NCBI GenBank assembly: GCA_943737045.1
Contig: CALSFV010000268.1
Span: 544,260-608,259, forward strand
From: Parapristionchus giblindavisi
Taxonomy: Eukaryota; Nematoda; Chromadorea; Rhabditida; Diplogasteridae
DNA length: 64,000 nt
Direction of reading: 5' to 3'
Part shown: piece after piece, positions 22,466 through 31,239 of the stretch
Numbering within the stretch: the stretch's first letter is position 1
Layout of the letters: each line of letters starts with the position of its first letter
The notes under the pieces: generated by a model
The model's input: only the letters and a program-made list of their open reading frames with translations
Databases searched by the model: none
Told to the model about the DNA's origin: nothing
Position numbers and translations under genes: made by a program

Positions 22466-23022
22466 CGTTTATTTTTCATTTAGGCTTAGGCATAGCATTT
22501 ATTTTTCATTTAGGCTTAGGCTTAGCATTTATTTTTCATTTAGGCTTAGGCTTAGGATTTATTTTTCATTTAGGCTTAGGCTTAGCATTTATTTTTCATT
22601 TAGGCTTAGGCTTAGCACTTATTTTTCATTTAGGCTTAGGCATAGCATTTATTTTTCACTTAGGCTTGGGCTTAGCATTTATTTTTTATTTAGGCTTAGG
22701 CTTAGCATTTATTTTTCATTTAGGCTTAAGCTTAGCACTTATTTTTCATTTAGGCTTAGGCTTAGCATTTATTTTTCATTTAGGCTTAGGCTTAGCATTT
22801 ATTTTTCATTTAGGCTTAGGCTTAGCATTTATTTTTCATTTAGGCTTAGGCTTAGCACTTATTTTTCATTTAGGCTTAGGCTTAACATTTATTTTTCATT
22901 TAGGGTTAGGCTTAACATTTATTTTTCATTTAGGCTTAGGCTTAGCACTTATTTTTCATTTAGGCTTAGGCTTAGCATTTATTTTTCATTTAGGCTTAGG
23001 CTTAACATTTATTTTTCATTTA
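22466..23022 (+). repeat. 30-bp minisatellite with TTAGGC telomere-like cores (rightward block)
   Basis: About 18-19 copies of a unit reading ATTTTTCATTTAGGCTTAGG then CTTAGCATTT. Each unit holds two and two-thirds copies of TTAGGC, the nematode telomere hexamer, G-rich strand on +. Because 30 is divisible by three and no stop occurs, a 197-residue frame of repeated HLGLGLAFIF runs through it; I do not consider that a gene. Single-base variants (CACTT, AACATT) recur at intervals, suggesting higher-order duplication. Confidence 0.95.
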
Positions 23023-23604
23023 GGTGATGTATAGAATATAGAATATTTCTGAGTGTAGCCCTTCCTCTTACCCTAACAATGCCTTCTCCATCCATTCCTT
23101 GCTGTTTCACAACGGTGACCCTTTAACACTCACCGGTTCCATCCTTGCCATTGAACCCAACCCAGCCCGTAGACAAATTACTGAAGCTTGGTATATTAGA
23201 TCCTTGAACCCATCTTTGAACACCAGAGAAGAGCTCTCCTCTGACCAAGCCCCTGTGACCCTCATTACATTGAATCTTTAGTACTCTCTCGCCTTGTTCT
23301 TCACTATTAGCTGACCTCTCCCTCTCCCTCTCCTTCTCTCCCTCTTCCTCTCTCTCACTCTATATCCAACACGCATTGGCGTCCCACTCACTCAGTCATT
23401 CATTCACCTAGTCATATCCTTAGATTGCTTGTGTCTCATATATTTGTTTATACGGTTATCTATGATCATATTGTTCTTGTAGGTAATTCTTCCATCTGAT
23501 GATGATATGTCTATTGTATCGAAACGTCATATAAATATAATCTATAATTCTTCTTGTCAAGTATTCGGCTACACTCAGAAATATTCTATATTCTATACAT
23601 CACC
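23023..23604 (+). mobile_element. Penelope-like element fragment with perfect 38-bp inverted termini and GIY-YIG tail
   Basis: The termini GGTGATGTATAGAATATAGA... (23023-23060) and its exact complement (23567-23604) match 38 of 38. Between them, 23066-23281 on + encodes AFSIHSLLFHNGDP, then ILAIEPNPARRQ, then TEAWYIRSLNPSLNT and a stop. The E..YIR...PSLN pattern with upstream S-H...H is the C-terminal half of the GIY-YIG endonuclease of Penelope-like retroelements. A CTGATGATGATA...TATCGAAAC block (23496-23525) resembles the hammerhead motif found in their terminal repeats. The reverse transcriptase is absent. The element sits exactly between the two oppositely oriented TTAGGC arrays. Confidence 0.75.
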
Positions 23605-23689
23605 ATAATGACAAGAATTACGCAGTACATTACGTTTTCATTTAGGGTTTGGCATTTTTATTTTGTATTTTTGTTATTTTTATTTTTGC

Positions 23690-24770
23690 CTAAATGTAAA
23701 TGTTAAGCCTAAGCCTAAATGAAAAATAAGTGCTAAGCCTAAGCCTAAATGAAAAATTAATGCTACGCCTAAGCCTAAATGAAAAATAAATGTTAAGCCT
23801 AAGCCTAAATGAAAAATAAATGTTAAGCCTAAGCCTAAATGAAAAATAAATCCTAAGCCTAAGCCTAAATGAAAAATAAGTGCTAAGCCTAAGCCTAAAT
23901 GAAAAATAAATGTTAAGCCTAACCCTAAATGAAAAATAAATGTTAAAGGTGGAGACCCGCGAATGTTCATGCAAATCATTTGCATATCGCTCATGCAAGT
24001 GTCAAGTGAGATACAAGAAGATGAGAGTGTCCTCTCATCACTCACTTAGCGCAGTGGTAACATTTCTGACTATCTAGCGCATGGTCGCGGGTTCGAATCC
24101 TATTGCCGAACTTTGCTATTTTCAAAAAGCGCGCCTTTGCCTGCGATTGCAAGCATGATTCATTCATGATTCTAGTGATCAATACGCTGAATTAGCATAA
24201 AAGAAATAGTGTACGGTATGAAGAATAAGTTTTGCTATCTTTCTGTCTTCACAGTTTGTTCACGAAAATATTCGCGGGAGTCCACCTTTAAGCCTAAGCC
24301 TAAATGAAAAATAAATGTTAAGCCTAAATGCCTTAAGCCTAAGCCTAAATGAAAAAGAAATGCTAAGCCTAAGCCTAAATGAAAAATAAATGCTAAGCCT
24401 AAGCCTAAATAAAAAAATATATGCTAAGCCTAAGCCTAAATGAAAAATAAATGCTAAGCCTAAGCCTAAATGAAAAATAAGTGCTAATCCTAAGCCTAAA
24501 TGAAAAATAAGAGCTAAGCCTAAGCCTAAATGAAAAATAAGTGCTAAGCCTAAGCCTAAATGAAAAATTAATGCTAAGCCTAAGCCTAAATGAAAAATAA
24601 GTGCTAAGCCTAAGCCTAAATGAAAAATAAATGCTAAGGCTTAGCCTAAATGAAAAATAAGTGCTAAGCCTAAGCCTAAATGAAAAATAAATGCTAAGCC
24701 TAAGCCTAAATGAAAAATGCTAGGCCTAAGCCTAAATAAAAATGTTAAGCCTACGCATAAATTAAAAATA
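23690..24770 (-). repeat. 30-bp TTAGGC minisatellite, leftward block (GCCTAA on +)
   Basis: The same 30-bp unit as at 22466 but reverse-complemented, AAGCCTAAATGAAAAATAAA on +. About 8 copies lie before and 15-16 after a MITE insertion at 23945-24289. Copies at the right edge decay (missing bases, TTAAGCCTACGCATAAATT). Variants such as AGCCTAACCC parallel TTAGGGTTAGGC in the left block, so the two blocks share history. Confidence 0.95.
23945..24289 (+). mobile_element. MITE with 20-bp inverted ends carrying a tRNA-derived promoter
   Basis: Ends are AAAGGTGGAGACCCGCGAAT and, complemented, AAAGGTGGACTCCCGCGAAT, inserted into the minisatellite at a TTAA-like site. Inside, TAGCGCAGTGGT (24047-24058) and GGTTCGAATCC (24089-24099) match pol III A and B boxes about 30 bp apart. 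The T stem does not pair well and acceptor arms do not match, so this is not a working tRNA. A DNA transposon that captured a tRNA, or a SINE inside a MITE, are both possible. Confidence 0.75.
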
Positions 24771-25405
24771 AATTAAAAAATAAAATCCTTTCATTCAAAA
24801 CTTTACTCGATGAGGAGAACACAATAAATCTTTTTTTTGGTCACGTTTCATTCTCATTTCCGATTTCATTATCCTATTTTCATCAACGAAACAAATATTA
24901 TACAGAATTGTCTTGAATTTTGAATTTGATGAGATGGTTAGCAATATTAAACTGATTTCTAGTGCCCTTCTGAAGGTTTTCTCCATAATTTGAACAACGA
25001 ATTATTGTCTTCGTCATTCTTTGCTTAATTGTAAGGCAGCAATGTAAACTATTTATTTTTCCGTATTTTTTCTTCTCGGATACAGTGTATAGAAATAATG
25101 AATATTTATTAACAAATCATACAACCGTTTACAGAACTTCAAAGAGTAAAAGTTATATAGAACTCATAAAGAGATCACAATAGCATAAACAATACTTTCA
25201 AAAGACCAAAGATCAAGATCATAGCATAAGTTACAGTACGGAATATGTGATAAAGCAGAATACATATATGTACACTAATCGAATGTCACAGGCCGTAGTA
25301 TATCACCAGAAGAATAAAATTCAGTACACTTTTCTACAGTAGGAAAATAACGTCATCAATCGATAACAGTAGATCAAACGTCATTACACTAGATTACGGT
25401 AGTCT
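24771..25405. other. Unassigned interval between the minisatellite and Ku70 C-terminal exons
   Basis: AT-rich non-coding sequence with no recognised frame. TTTATT at about 25105 (AATAAA on minus) could serve as the poly(A) signal of the Ku70 C-terminal exons. Scattered TTACGGTA/TACTGTA words and a GATCAAAGATC motif near 25204 are present. Confidence 0.5.
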
Positions 25406-25779
25406 CATACACCATAATGCTTATTGATCGCCGCTATAATGTCGTCCTTCTTCTTGGCAGAGGTTAGTGTGATATCGGCAGTGATTGCAGATTCTCGAAG
25501 AACGGCTACAGTGAGTGATGAGAGCTGAAGATGGTCCCATCAAGAATAATCAATAAATCGATAAGGAGTACTGTATCTACATGGATGACAGACCTATTGG
25601 GGGAGGATGTGGCAACGAGGCCGAAACACTAGACTTTAAACAATTCTATTTTTTTTAAATTTTATTACACAACCAACTTGTAATCACACTTTTTATCTCA
25701 CTCTTTCTAAGAAAATACGTTAACGGTCATTTTGGAGTTGCCTTGGTATGGTTGACGGCACAGCTAATTTGAAACTCTC

Positions 25780-25850
25780 CTCTCTAGCCATACTCTCTCG
25801 CTTTGTCTGCGAGAGAGTATTGCCAATGCGGAGGGAAAAACTAGTCTTGG
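25780..25850. mobile_element. Family-E hairpin repeat in the Ku70 C-terminal intron
   Basis: CATACTCTCTCGCTTTGTCT and GCGAGAGAGTATTGCCAATG form a hairpin, flanked by CCTCTCTAGC and GCGGAGGGAAAA. Relatives lie at 2035-2094, 3025-3092, 28995-29092, 30250-30330 and 31480-31560. Confidence 0.7.
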
Positions 25851-25883
25851 GTATGATAATACTCAAAGACACCAATCAATTCG

Positions 25884-25990
25884 GATTACTGTAACTTTTG
25901 GGATACTGTACATCGATCGATTACTGTAACTATTGGGATACTGTACATCGATCGATTACTATAACTATTGGGATAATGTAGATCGATCGA
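25884..25990. repeat. 36-bp tandem repeat, three copies
   Basis: Three copies of CGATTACTGTAACTATTGGG followed by ATACTGTACATCGAT, in the intron between the two Ku70 C-terminal exons. Confidence 0.9.
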
Positions 25991-26063
25991 ATACCGTACC
26001 TTTCCCTTCTTCGCCAATTCTTCCAAATCCACGCCGTCATTCTTAGCTGTTGCACGTCCACGC

Positions 26064-29000
26064 TGAGACCACTGAAGGTTACGGTAGCTTACACTGTAGA
26101 CACATTTTGATATACAATAGAAATCGTTTTGAGACCAAGGAAGTGTACGGTAGCTTTCGCGGTGGAACCACTCTACCTCACTATTGTATTAAGTATAATC
26201 GTTATGAGATTCTGTTGAGGTGTGAAAGAAGACTTTGATTGGAAATAATTATAAGTTGATCTTTGATCTTCCAGTTTTCGTTCTACATCATCGATGGAGG
26301 AGAGACAATGATGAATGAGGATGATGGAGAGGAGGAGGGATCATCGTTCAGAAGAGCGACTAAGGTTGGTTAGGCTTAGTGCTTTTAAGGACTTAGTCTA
26401 AGTCACTTATGGTCCCACTTAAGGTCACTTAGGAAGTTAGGGAATTATTAAGTAAGTTAACTCACGTTCTTGGGGAAGATCGACCGAACTGGGTCGTGTC
26501 TGGTGGCCGTAAAAAGCACTCTGAATGTGCGTTCGTTGACAACTTATGTGTGTGCAACTTTATGAACCAGACCTACCAGATATCTATCCTATATACATTG
26601 AAACTTTTCCAAAAAAGGTTGTTTATGTATTGCACTGCATTGCGATATCTTGTTTGAAACCGCTGAATCTGCGTTTCATTAGCTTCATTTGACCCAGGAG
26701 TTATCCTTCAACTCGTTATGCACGTACAATCTATTAGATATCCATAGATGTTGGTGCCCTCACAGGATTGTTTTATATAGTGGGTCGATTCTCGAAATAT
26801 GATGGGTCGGTTTTTTAGAAAAATCGTTTTTTTCGCTCTTATATTGTAATCTTTCGTATAAAAATGGACTATATATAGTGAATAAAATCTGAAAATTAGC
26901 CATACATATATGGGTCGATCCTCACATTATAATGGTATGAAAATGTATGATATTGAATCATGCCCACATATCTTTAGTAACTACTGAATCTGCGTTTCAT
27001 TAGTTTCATTTGACCAATGAGTTATCCGTAAACTTGTTAGAGTTCTCATCTGCATTATGATCTTTATATATATTTATTCACATTTACCGAACAAATTTGT
27101 GAAATAAGAGATGAAAAATAATGAAATGAAATATTGAATTAGGAGCGAGCCCTTTGTGAAAGAACTCGAGCCATTCATTCCTTCATTTATTCATCTATTC
27201 ATTCATACACTCCTTCAGGCTATCTACCAGCAGCTACTCAAGATTGGCTGTAGCTCCGCCTCCGGTCTCCATCATATGGTCAGCGTCATCGTTGCCAATA
27301 CGGTATGCGATAGGATACGGTAGTTATCGCCTAATAGTAATTGTCGATTGATCTTCGATAGGACACAAAGGAGCCTGTGTTCGAACTTGGCGGACGGTGG
27401 ACCTATTTTAGAGGGGGGGGGGGTGGCGGCTAAAATGCTCTAAAAATTGGCGGAACTGGAGTAAAATGATGATTATTCCGTAAATAGATACTGTAGTCCT
27501 GACTGGATCTTGTTCTTTAATTGGCGATATATCTACCGTAATCTTGTCTAGTTTCGCATAATTCTGAGTATTATCGATTAATTTCTTCAGGCCTCATCAC
27601 ATCCTCCTTCTGCCCTGGGGGTAGATCACTTTCATGATTTGATTTCACTCGATTTCATATCAGCTGAGACGGTTGTGCGGTTAAAGGAGATCGCTTTTGC
27701 TGGTCAGTTGTAGTTTCATAAAAATAAAGACAATGTATGTATTATAAATATTAATCTGAATATCCCGGGTTCGAGCCCCGTACGAGGCTAATATTTTGGA
27801 TTATTACAGTTTTGACATAAAGCTGAAAAAGGAAACTGCAGAATATACTTTATAAAAAGATCGTATCAATCGATATTCTCTCAAACCTGCCTGTTTTGTG
27901 TTTCAGATGACATTGATATAGCACACAACGAACACTTCAAAGGCTACGGTGAGTCCGACCTCGGCAGTATCATCTACTATGCGAGAAGAACGGCACGATT
28001 GTGAGTAGCGGGGATATGGTCAGAGAGTCAGGGTTACTGTAGCGATGTTTGTATTACTGTAGCTTTCATATTGTCTTTACCTGATAAGATAACAACGAAA
28101 TGAAAGTTTTTTGTTTGTTTTTTATTTGTTTATCCATTAGACAATAACATCAATAATAAAACCAGCGAGCAATATGGGTAAGGAACAGACAAGGAAATAA
28201 ATATGGGCAAAGAAAAGGCATTTGTATTACGAATACTAGAGTTTATCATGCTCAAAAATATCTTCAAATGAGTGCAGGTCTTTGATTGATCTTTGATCTT
28301 TGATCTCTTACAGGAATGCTCGTTCGAATCGTCAACTCGCCGTGTACTACATCACCAACAATGCGAACGTCTTCGGACCACACGCCGATCATTCCTCTCA
28401 ATTTGTTCGTTGATCTTTGATCTTCTGTTATCTGTAGTTTGATCTCTGATCTATCTATTTGTGTACTTTGATCTTTGATCTTCTGCGATCTATAGTTTAA
28501 TCTCTATCACTCTATTTGTGTACTTTGATCTTTGATCTCTCTATTCAGAGACAAGCCGCTCGTCACATTGCCGACCTTCGAACAGCAGGCGGCGAGTTCA
28601 GTTGTCTGTACATTGGTCAACCCGACGATGATCTCACCTTATGGGTTTGTAGTTTGATCTTGCCGATCTTTGTAGTTTGATCTTGCCTATCTTTGTAGCT
28701 TGATCTCTGATCTCTTTTCAGCGTAAACTCGATCCAACCATATCATGTGATGCCATTGATGAATTAGAATCCACGTACGTTTTTAATTGATCTTTAACTT
28801 TTGTGTAGCTATCCATGAACGTTGGCAAACCGTTTGCCGATGTTCATGGATACGGACTCTGATCTTTGAACTTTGAATTCCTGGATATCTTTCAGTGTGT
28901 ATCAGAAAGCGTTCACTCCTCGTGCCCAGAGCATTCTTCCCTTTGAGATGGCGTCTGGAGTGTCCCTCGATGTCGGATTGTAGGTCTTTTTGATTATTGA

Positions 29001-29315
29001 AACTCCGCTCTGGCCACTCTCTCTCGTTTTCTTTGTCTACGAGAGTGTATCACCAAGGCGGAGAGTAAAATGAGTGCCTTTAAATGTTTTCTATCTATCT
29101 CGCACATAGAGGCACATATGACTTCCATGGAAAATACATGTGTTTTTTGTACCGAGGGAGTTCAAAGTATAATTGTCCTTTTAATTGCACTCTATCTTCT
29201 ATGCTGTGACTCGTAATCACCAGGTACACTCTGGCGGCAGAGACGAAACGACCCACGGCCAAGTATATCGATGCGGAGACGGAGAAGGTTATTTAAATGC
29301 TTATTATTTTAATAA

Positions 29316-29349
<34 letters not shown>

Positions 29350-29896
29350 TTGATATTTTAATGCTTGATGTGGTTCAATCACGAACGATTTACCGTCCAA
29401 AGGAGAAGAAGAACGAGGACGTTGAAGAAGATGATGAATTCATTGAGAAAGGAGAGGAAGAGAAGGTGAAGAAGAAGAAGAAGAAGCAGGTTGGTATATC
29501 TTTCAGAATTGCCATATATCGTACATCGAAAAATCATTGGATCTTGATTCGTCAGAACTGTTCGAATTATTGATGTCTTGTTAATTTTGATAGAAACTTA
29601 ATATCTCGATAAGAAATGGAGTTACTTCACAAACTCCGCAATTTTAGTGGGGCCAATAATTTGGTAGAACATTTTTGAGTGCTTAAAATTTGGCTACAAG
29701 ACAAGCCTCACTTTAAAGTTGAGCCAATAATTTGGTGGCAAATTTGGTTCAAAGTGGGGCTGTTATTTTAGTCCAAATTATTGGCCCAACTTTAGACCAA
29801 ATTTAGGGCCAACGACCAAATTTTGCCCCACTTCGAAACAAATTAAGGCCAAAGCACCAAACTATTGGCTCAACTAAAAAGTTTGGCTTGTCTTGT
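26064..29896 (+). repeat. Left arm of a large imperfect palindrome (3.8 kb)
   Basis: From TGAGACCAC at 26064 to CTTGTCTTGT at 29896 the sequence is repeated in reverse complement at 30758-38143. Identity looks to be in the high nineties outside insertions; differences include substitutions and homopolymer lengths, so it is not a simple copy of one read. Both arms include introns and the same MITEs (family C near 26770, family B relic near 28803, family E near 28995) and a T-arm-like tRNA scrap near 27766. Confidence 0.93.
26275..29489 (+). pseudogene. Ku70-like N-terminal half, left-arm copy (truncated)
   Basis: Exons: 26275-26364, 27219-27302, 27591-27702, 27907-28000, 28314-28404, 28549-28644, 28722-28774, 28896-28979, 29224-29287 and a last one ending 29489. 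They join in frame through exon nine. The product starts FSFYIIDGGETMM (first strand of the Ku vWA domain), continues LAVYYITNNANVFGPHADHS and RHIADLRTAGGEFSCLYIG, and ends ILPFEMASGVSLDVGLYTLA, ETKRPTAKYIDAETEK, SRTIYRPKEKK and an acidic/Lys-rich stretch. The run LPFEM...V.VGLYTLA...KRP.AKYIDAET is diagnostic of Ku70 entering its beta-barrel core. The core itself, and the N-terminal exon, are missing. The interval 29288-29361 before the last exon contains no AG, so its acceptor is lost or lies inside (29402). Confidence 0.85.
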
Positions 29897-30757
29897 TCAT
29901 ATGGAGACAACAGTTCGGGTAATTATGGCGCACCCTGTACTTGCAGATATCGTTTAAACACAGAACCACATTGAACTTCCAATCAACGATGGCATAAAAA
30001 ATCAGTTCGCGATTCCAGACGATTACGGTAGCCCAATACAGTGCACGGCTACTGATAAAAATGGTACAATGCTCATTTTATTGCAATAGGCCATATACCT
30101 AGATACCAGCCGATTTATTATTCGTTGCCCCTAATAAAAGATCTCTAACATGGAATCAACAGGATGCCAAGAGAGTATTGCTTTTTTTCTCAATCCTTTC
30201 GATGAAATACAGCAGATAATGATGGGATATGATCTAATTTAATAATATTTCTCCACTACGGCAACGCTCTCTCCTACGAGAGCTTTGTCAGAGTGGAGAG
30301 ATTAAAATTCCTTCGGGTGTGCCTTTAACATAAGAAACCGTAAGTCACTTTTTTAATGTTTGTTACGTTTCATGGAAATGGTTGATATTGAAATAAACCC
30401 TGATCACTGGACACCACTCTTTCTCTTTATTCCGATATGTTTCACAATTACCTTATCAGCCAAAAATCGTACTTGTAATGATCACTCTGAAAGCATGGTT
30501 CTTACTCTACAGAACACAAAGATGTTCCTTATAATATTCTCTCACTCCCTTTATTCTTTAACATTTGTGAAAGATGAATCAACCTGTTTCTTCTTCTCCT
30601 CCTTCTCTTTCTCTTCCAATCCTTTCCCCGTGAATTCATCATCTTCATCAATCTAAATTAATATTTCAATTGTACAAAAAAGTATTGTTTTTTTTAAATA
30701 TTCTCCGCAATTTTAGTGGGGTCAAAAATTTGGTCGAAGTTAAGCTTAAATTTGGCT
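29897..30757. other. Palindrome spacer (0.86 kb)
   Basis: Unique sequence between the arms. It contains a family-E hairpin (about 30250-30330) and a diverged copy of the acidic Ku70 exon on the minus strand (30594-30652). No Ku core domain is recognisable on either strand. The flanking arm sequence is itself internally repetitive (ATTTTAGTGGGGCCAATAAT-type blocks), which may have assisted the rearrangement. Confidence 0.8.
30594..30652 (-). pseudogene. Diverged duplicate of the Ku70 acidic/Lys-rich exon
   Basis: Between an AATTTAG acceptor and a CAG/GTTGAT donor the minus strand encodes DEDDEFTGKGLEEKEKEEKK. The arms' exon encodes EEDDEFIEKGEEEKVKKKKK. The two are clearly homologous at DNA level but differ far more than the two arms do from each other. 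It may be the remnant of the ancestral, pre-duplication gene. Confidence 0.7.
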
Positions 30758-31205
30758 ACAAGACAAGCCAAACTTTTTAGTTGAGCCAATAGTTTGGTGC
30801 TTGGGCCTTAATTTGTTTCGAAGTGGGGCAAAATTTGGTCGTTGGCCCTAAATTTGGTCTAAAGTTGGGCCAAAAATCAAAAATGTTCTACCAAATTATT
30901 GGCCCCACTAAAATTGCGGAGTTTGTGAAGTAACTCCATTTCTTATCGAGATATTAAGTTTCTATCAAAATTAACAAGACATCAATAATTCGAACAGTTC
31001 TGACGAATCAAGATCCAATGATTTTTCGATGTACGATATATGGCAATTCTGAAAGATATACCAACCTGCTTCTTCTTCTTCTTCTTCACCTTCTCTTCCT
31101 CTCCTTTCTCAATGAATTCATCATCTTCTTCAACGTCCTCGTTCTTCTTCTCCTTTGGACGGTAAATCGTTCGTGATTGAACCACATCAAGCATTAAAAT
31201 ATCAA

Positions 31206-31239
<34 letters not shown>

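Larger units (their letters stand above)
25406..26062 (-). pseudogene. Two C-terminal Ku70-like exons with SAP-type end, detached from the rest
   Basis: Exons at about 26000-26062 and 25406-25524 join in frame. They encode RGRATAKNDGVDLEELAKKGK and then LSSLTVAVLRESAI...SAKKKDDIIAAINKHYGV with a stop. The leucine- and lysine-patterned last 38 residues have the shape of a SAP DNA-binding motif (L..L.V..L...........KKDDII.AI..H), which ends Ku70 in animals. The upstream acceptor TCTCAG lies exactly where the palindrome begins, and beyond it the minus strand enters antisense copies of the N-terminal Ku70 exons instead of the Ku core. Assignment to Ku70 rests on the SAP-like pattern plus the neighbourhood. 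If transcribed, it can only be part of a broken gene unless the assembly is wrong. Confidence 0.7.

Noticed and set aside
22441..23034. 197-residue frame of a repeated decapeptide (HLGLGLAFIF)
   Set aside because: The 30-bp tandem unit is divisible by three and stop-free by chance; there is no start context, splice site or non-repeat part. The opposite block gives similar frames in two phases.
24040..24110. Functional tRNA gene in the MITE at 24 kb
   Set aside because: A and B boxes are good, but the T stem and acceptor stem do not pair, so it is tRNA-derived only.
23690..24770. CRISPR-like array (regular 30-bp repeats)
   Set aside because: There are no unique spacers; it is a tandem minisatellite in a eukaryotic context.
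27755..27792. Possible tRNA: CCCGGGTTCGAGCCCCGTACG in both palindrome arms
   Set aside because: A T arm with a 4-bp stem is present, but no D arm, anticodon arm or matching acceptor strand lies upstream. At most a 3' tRNA scrap.
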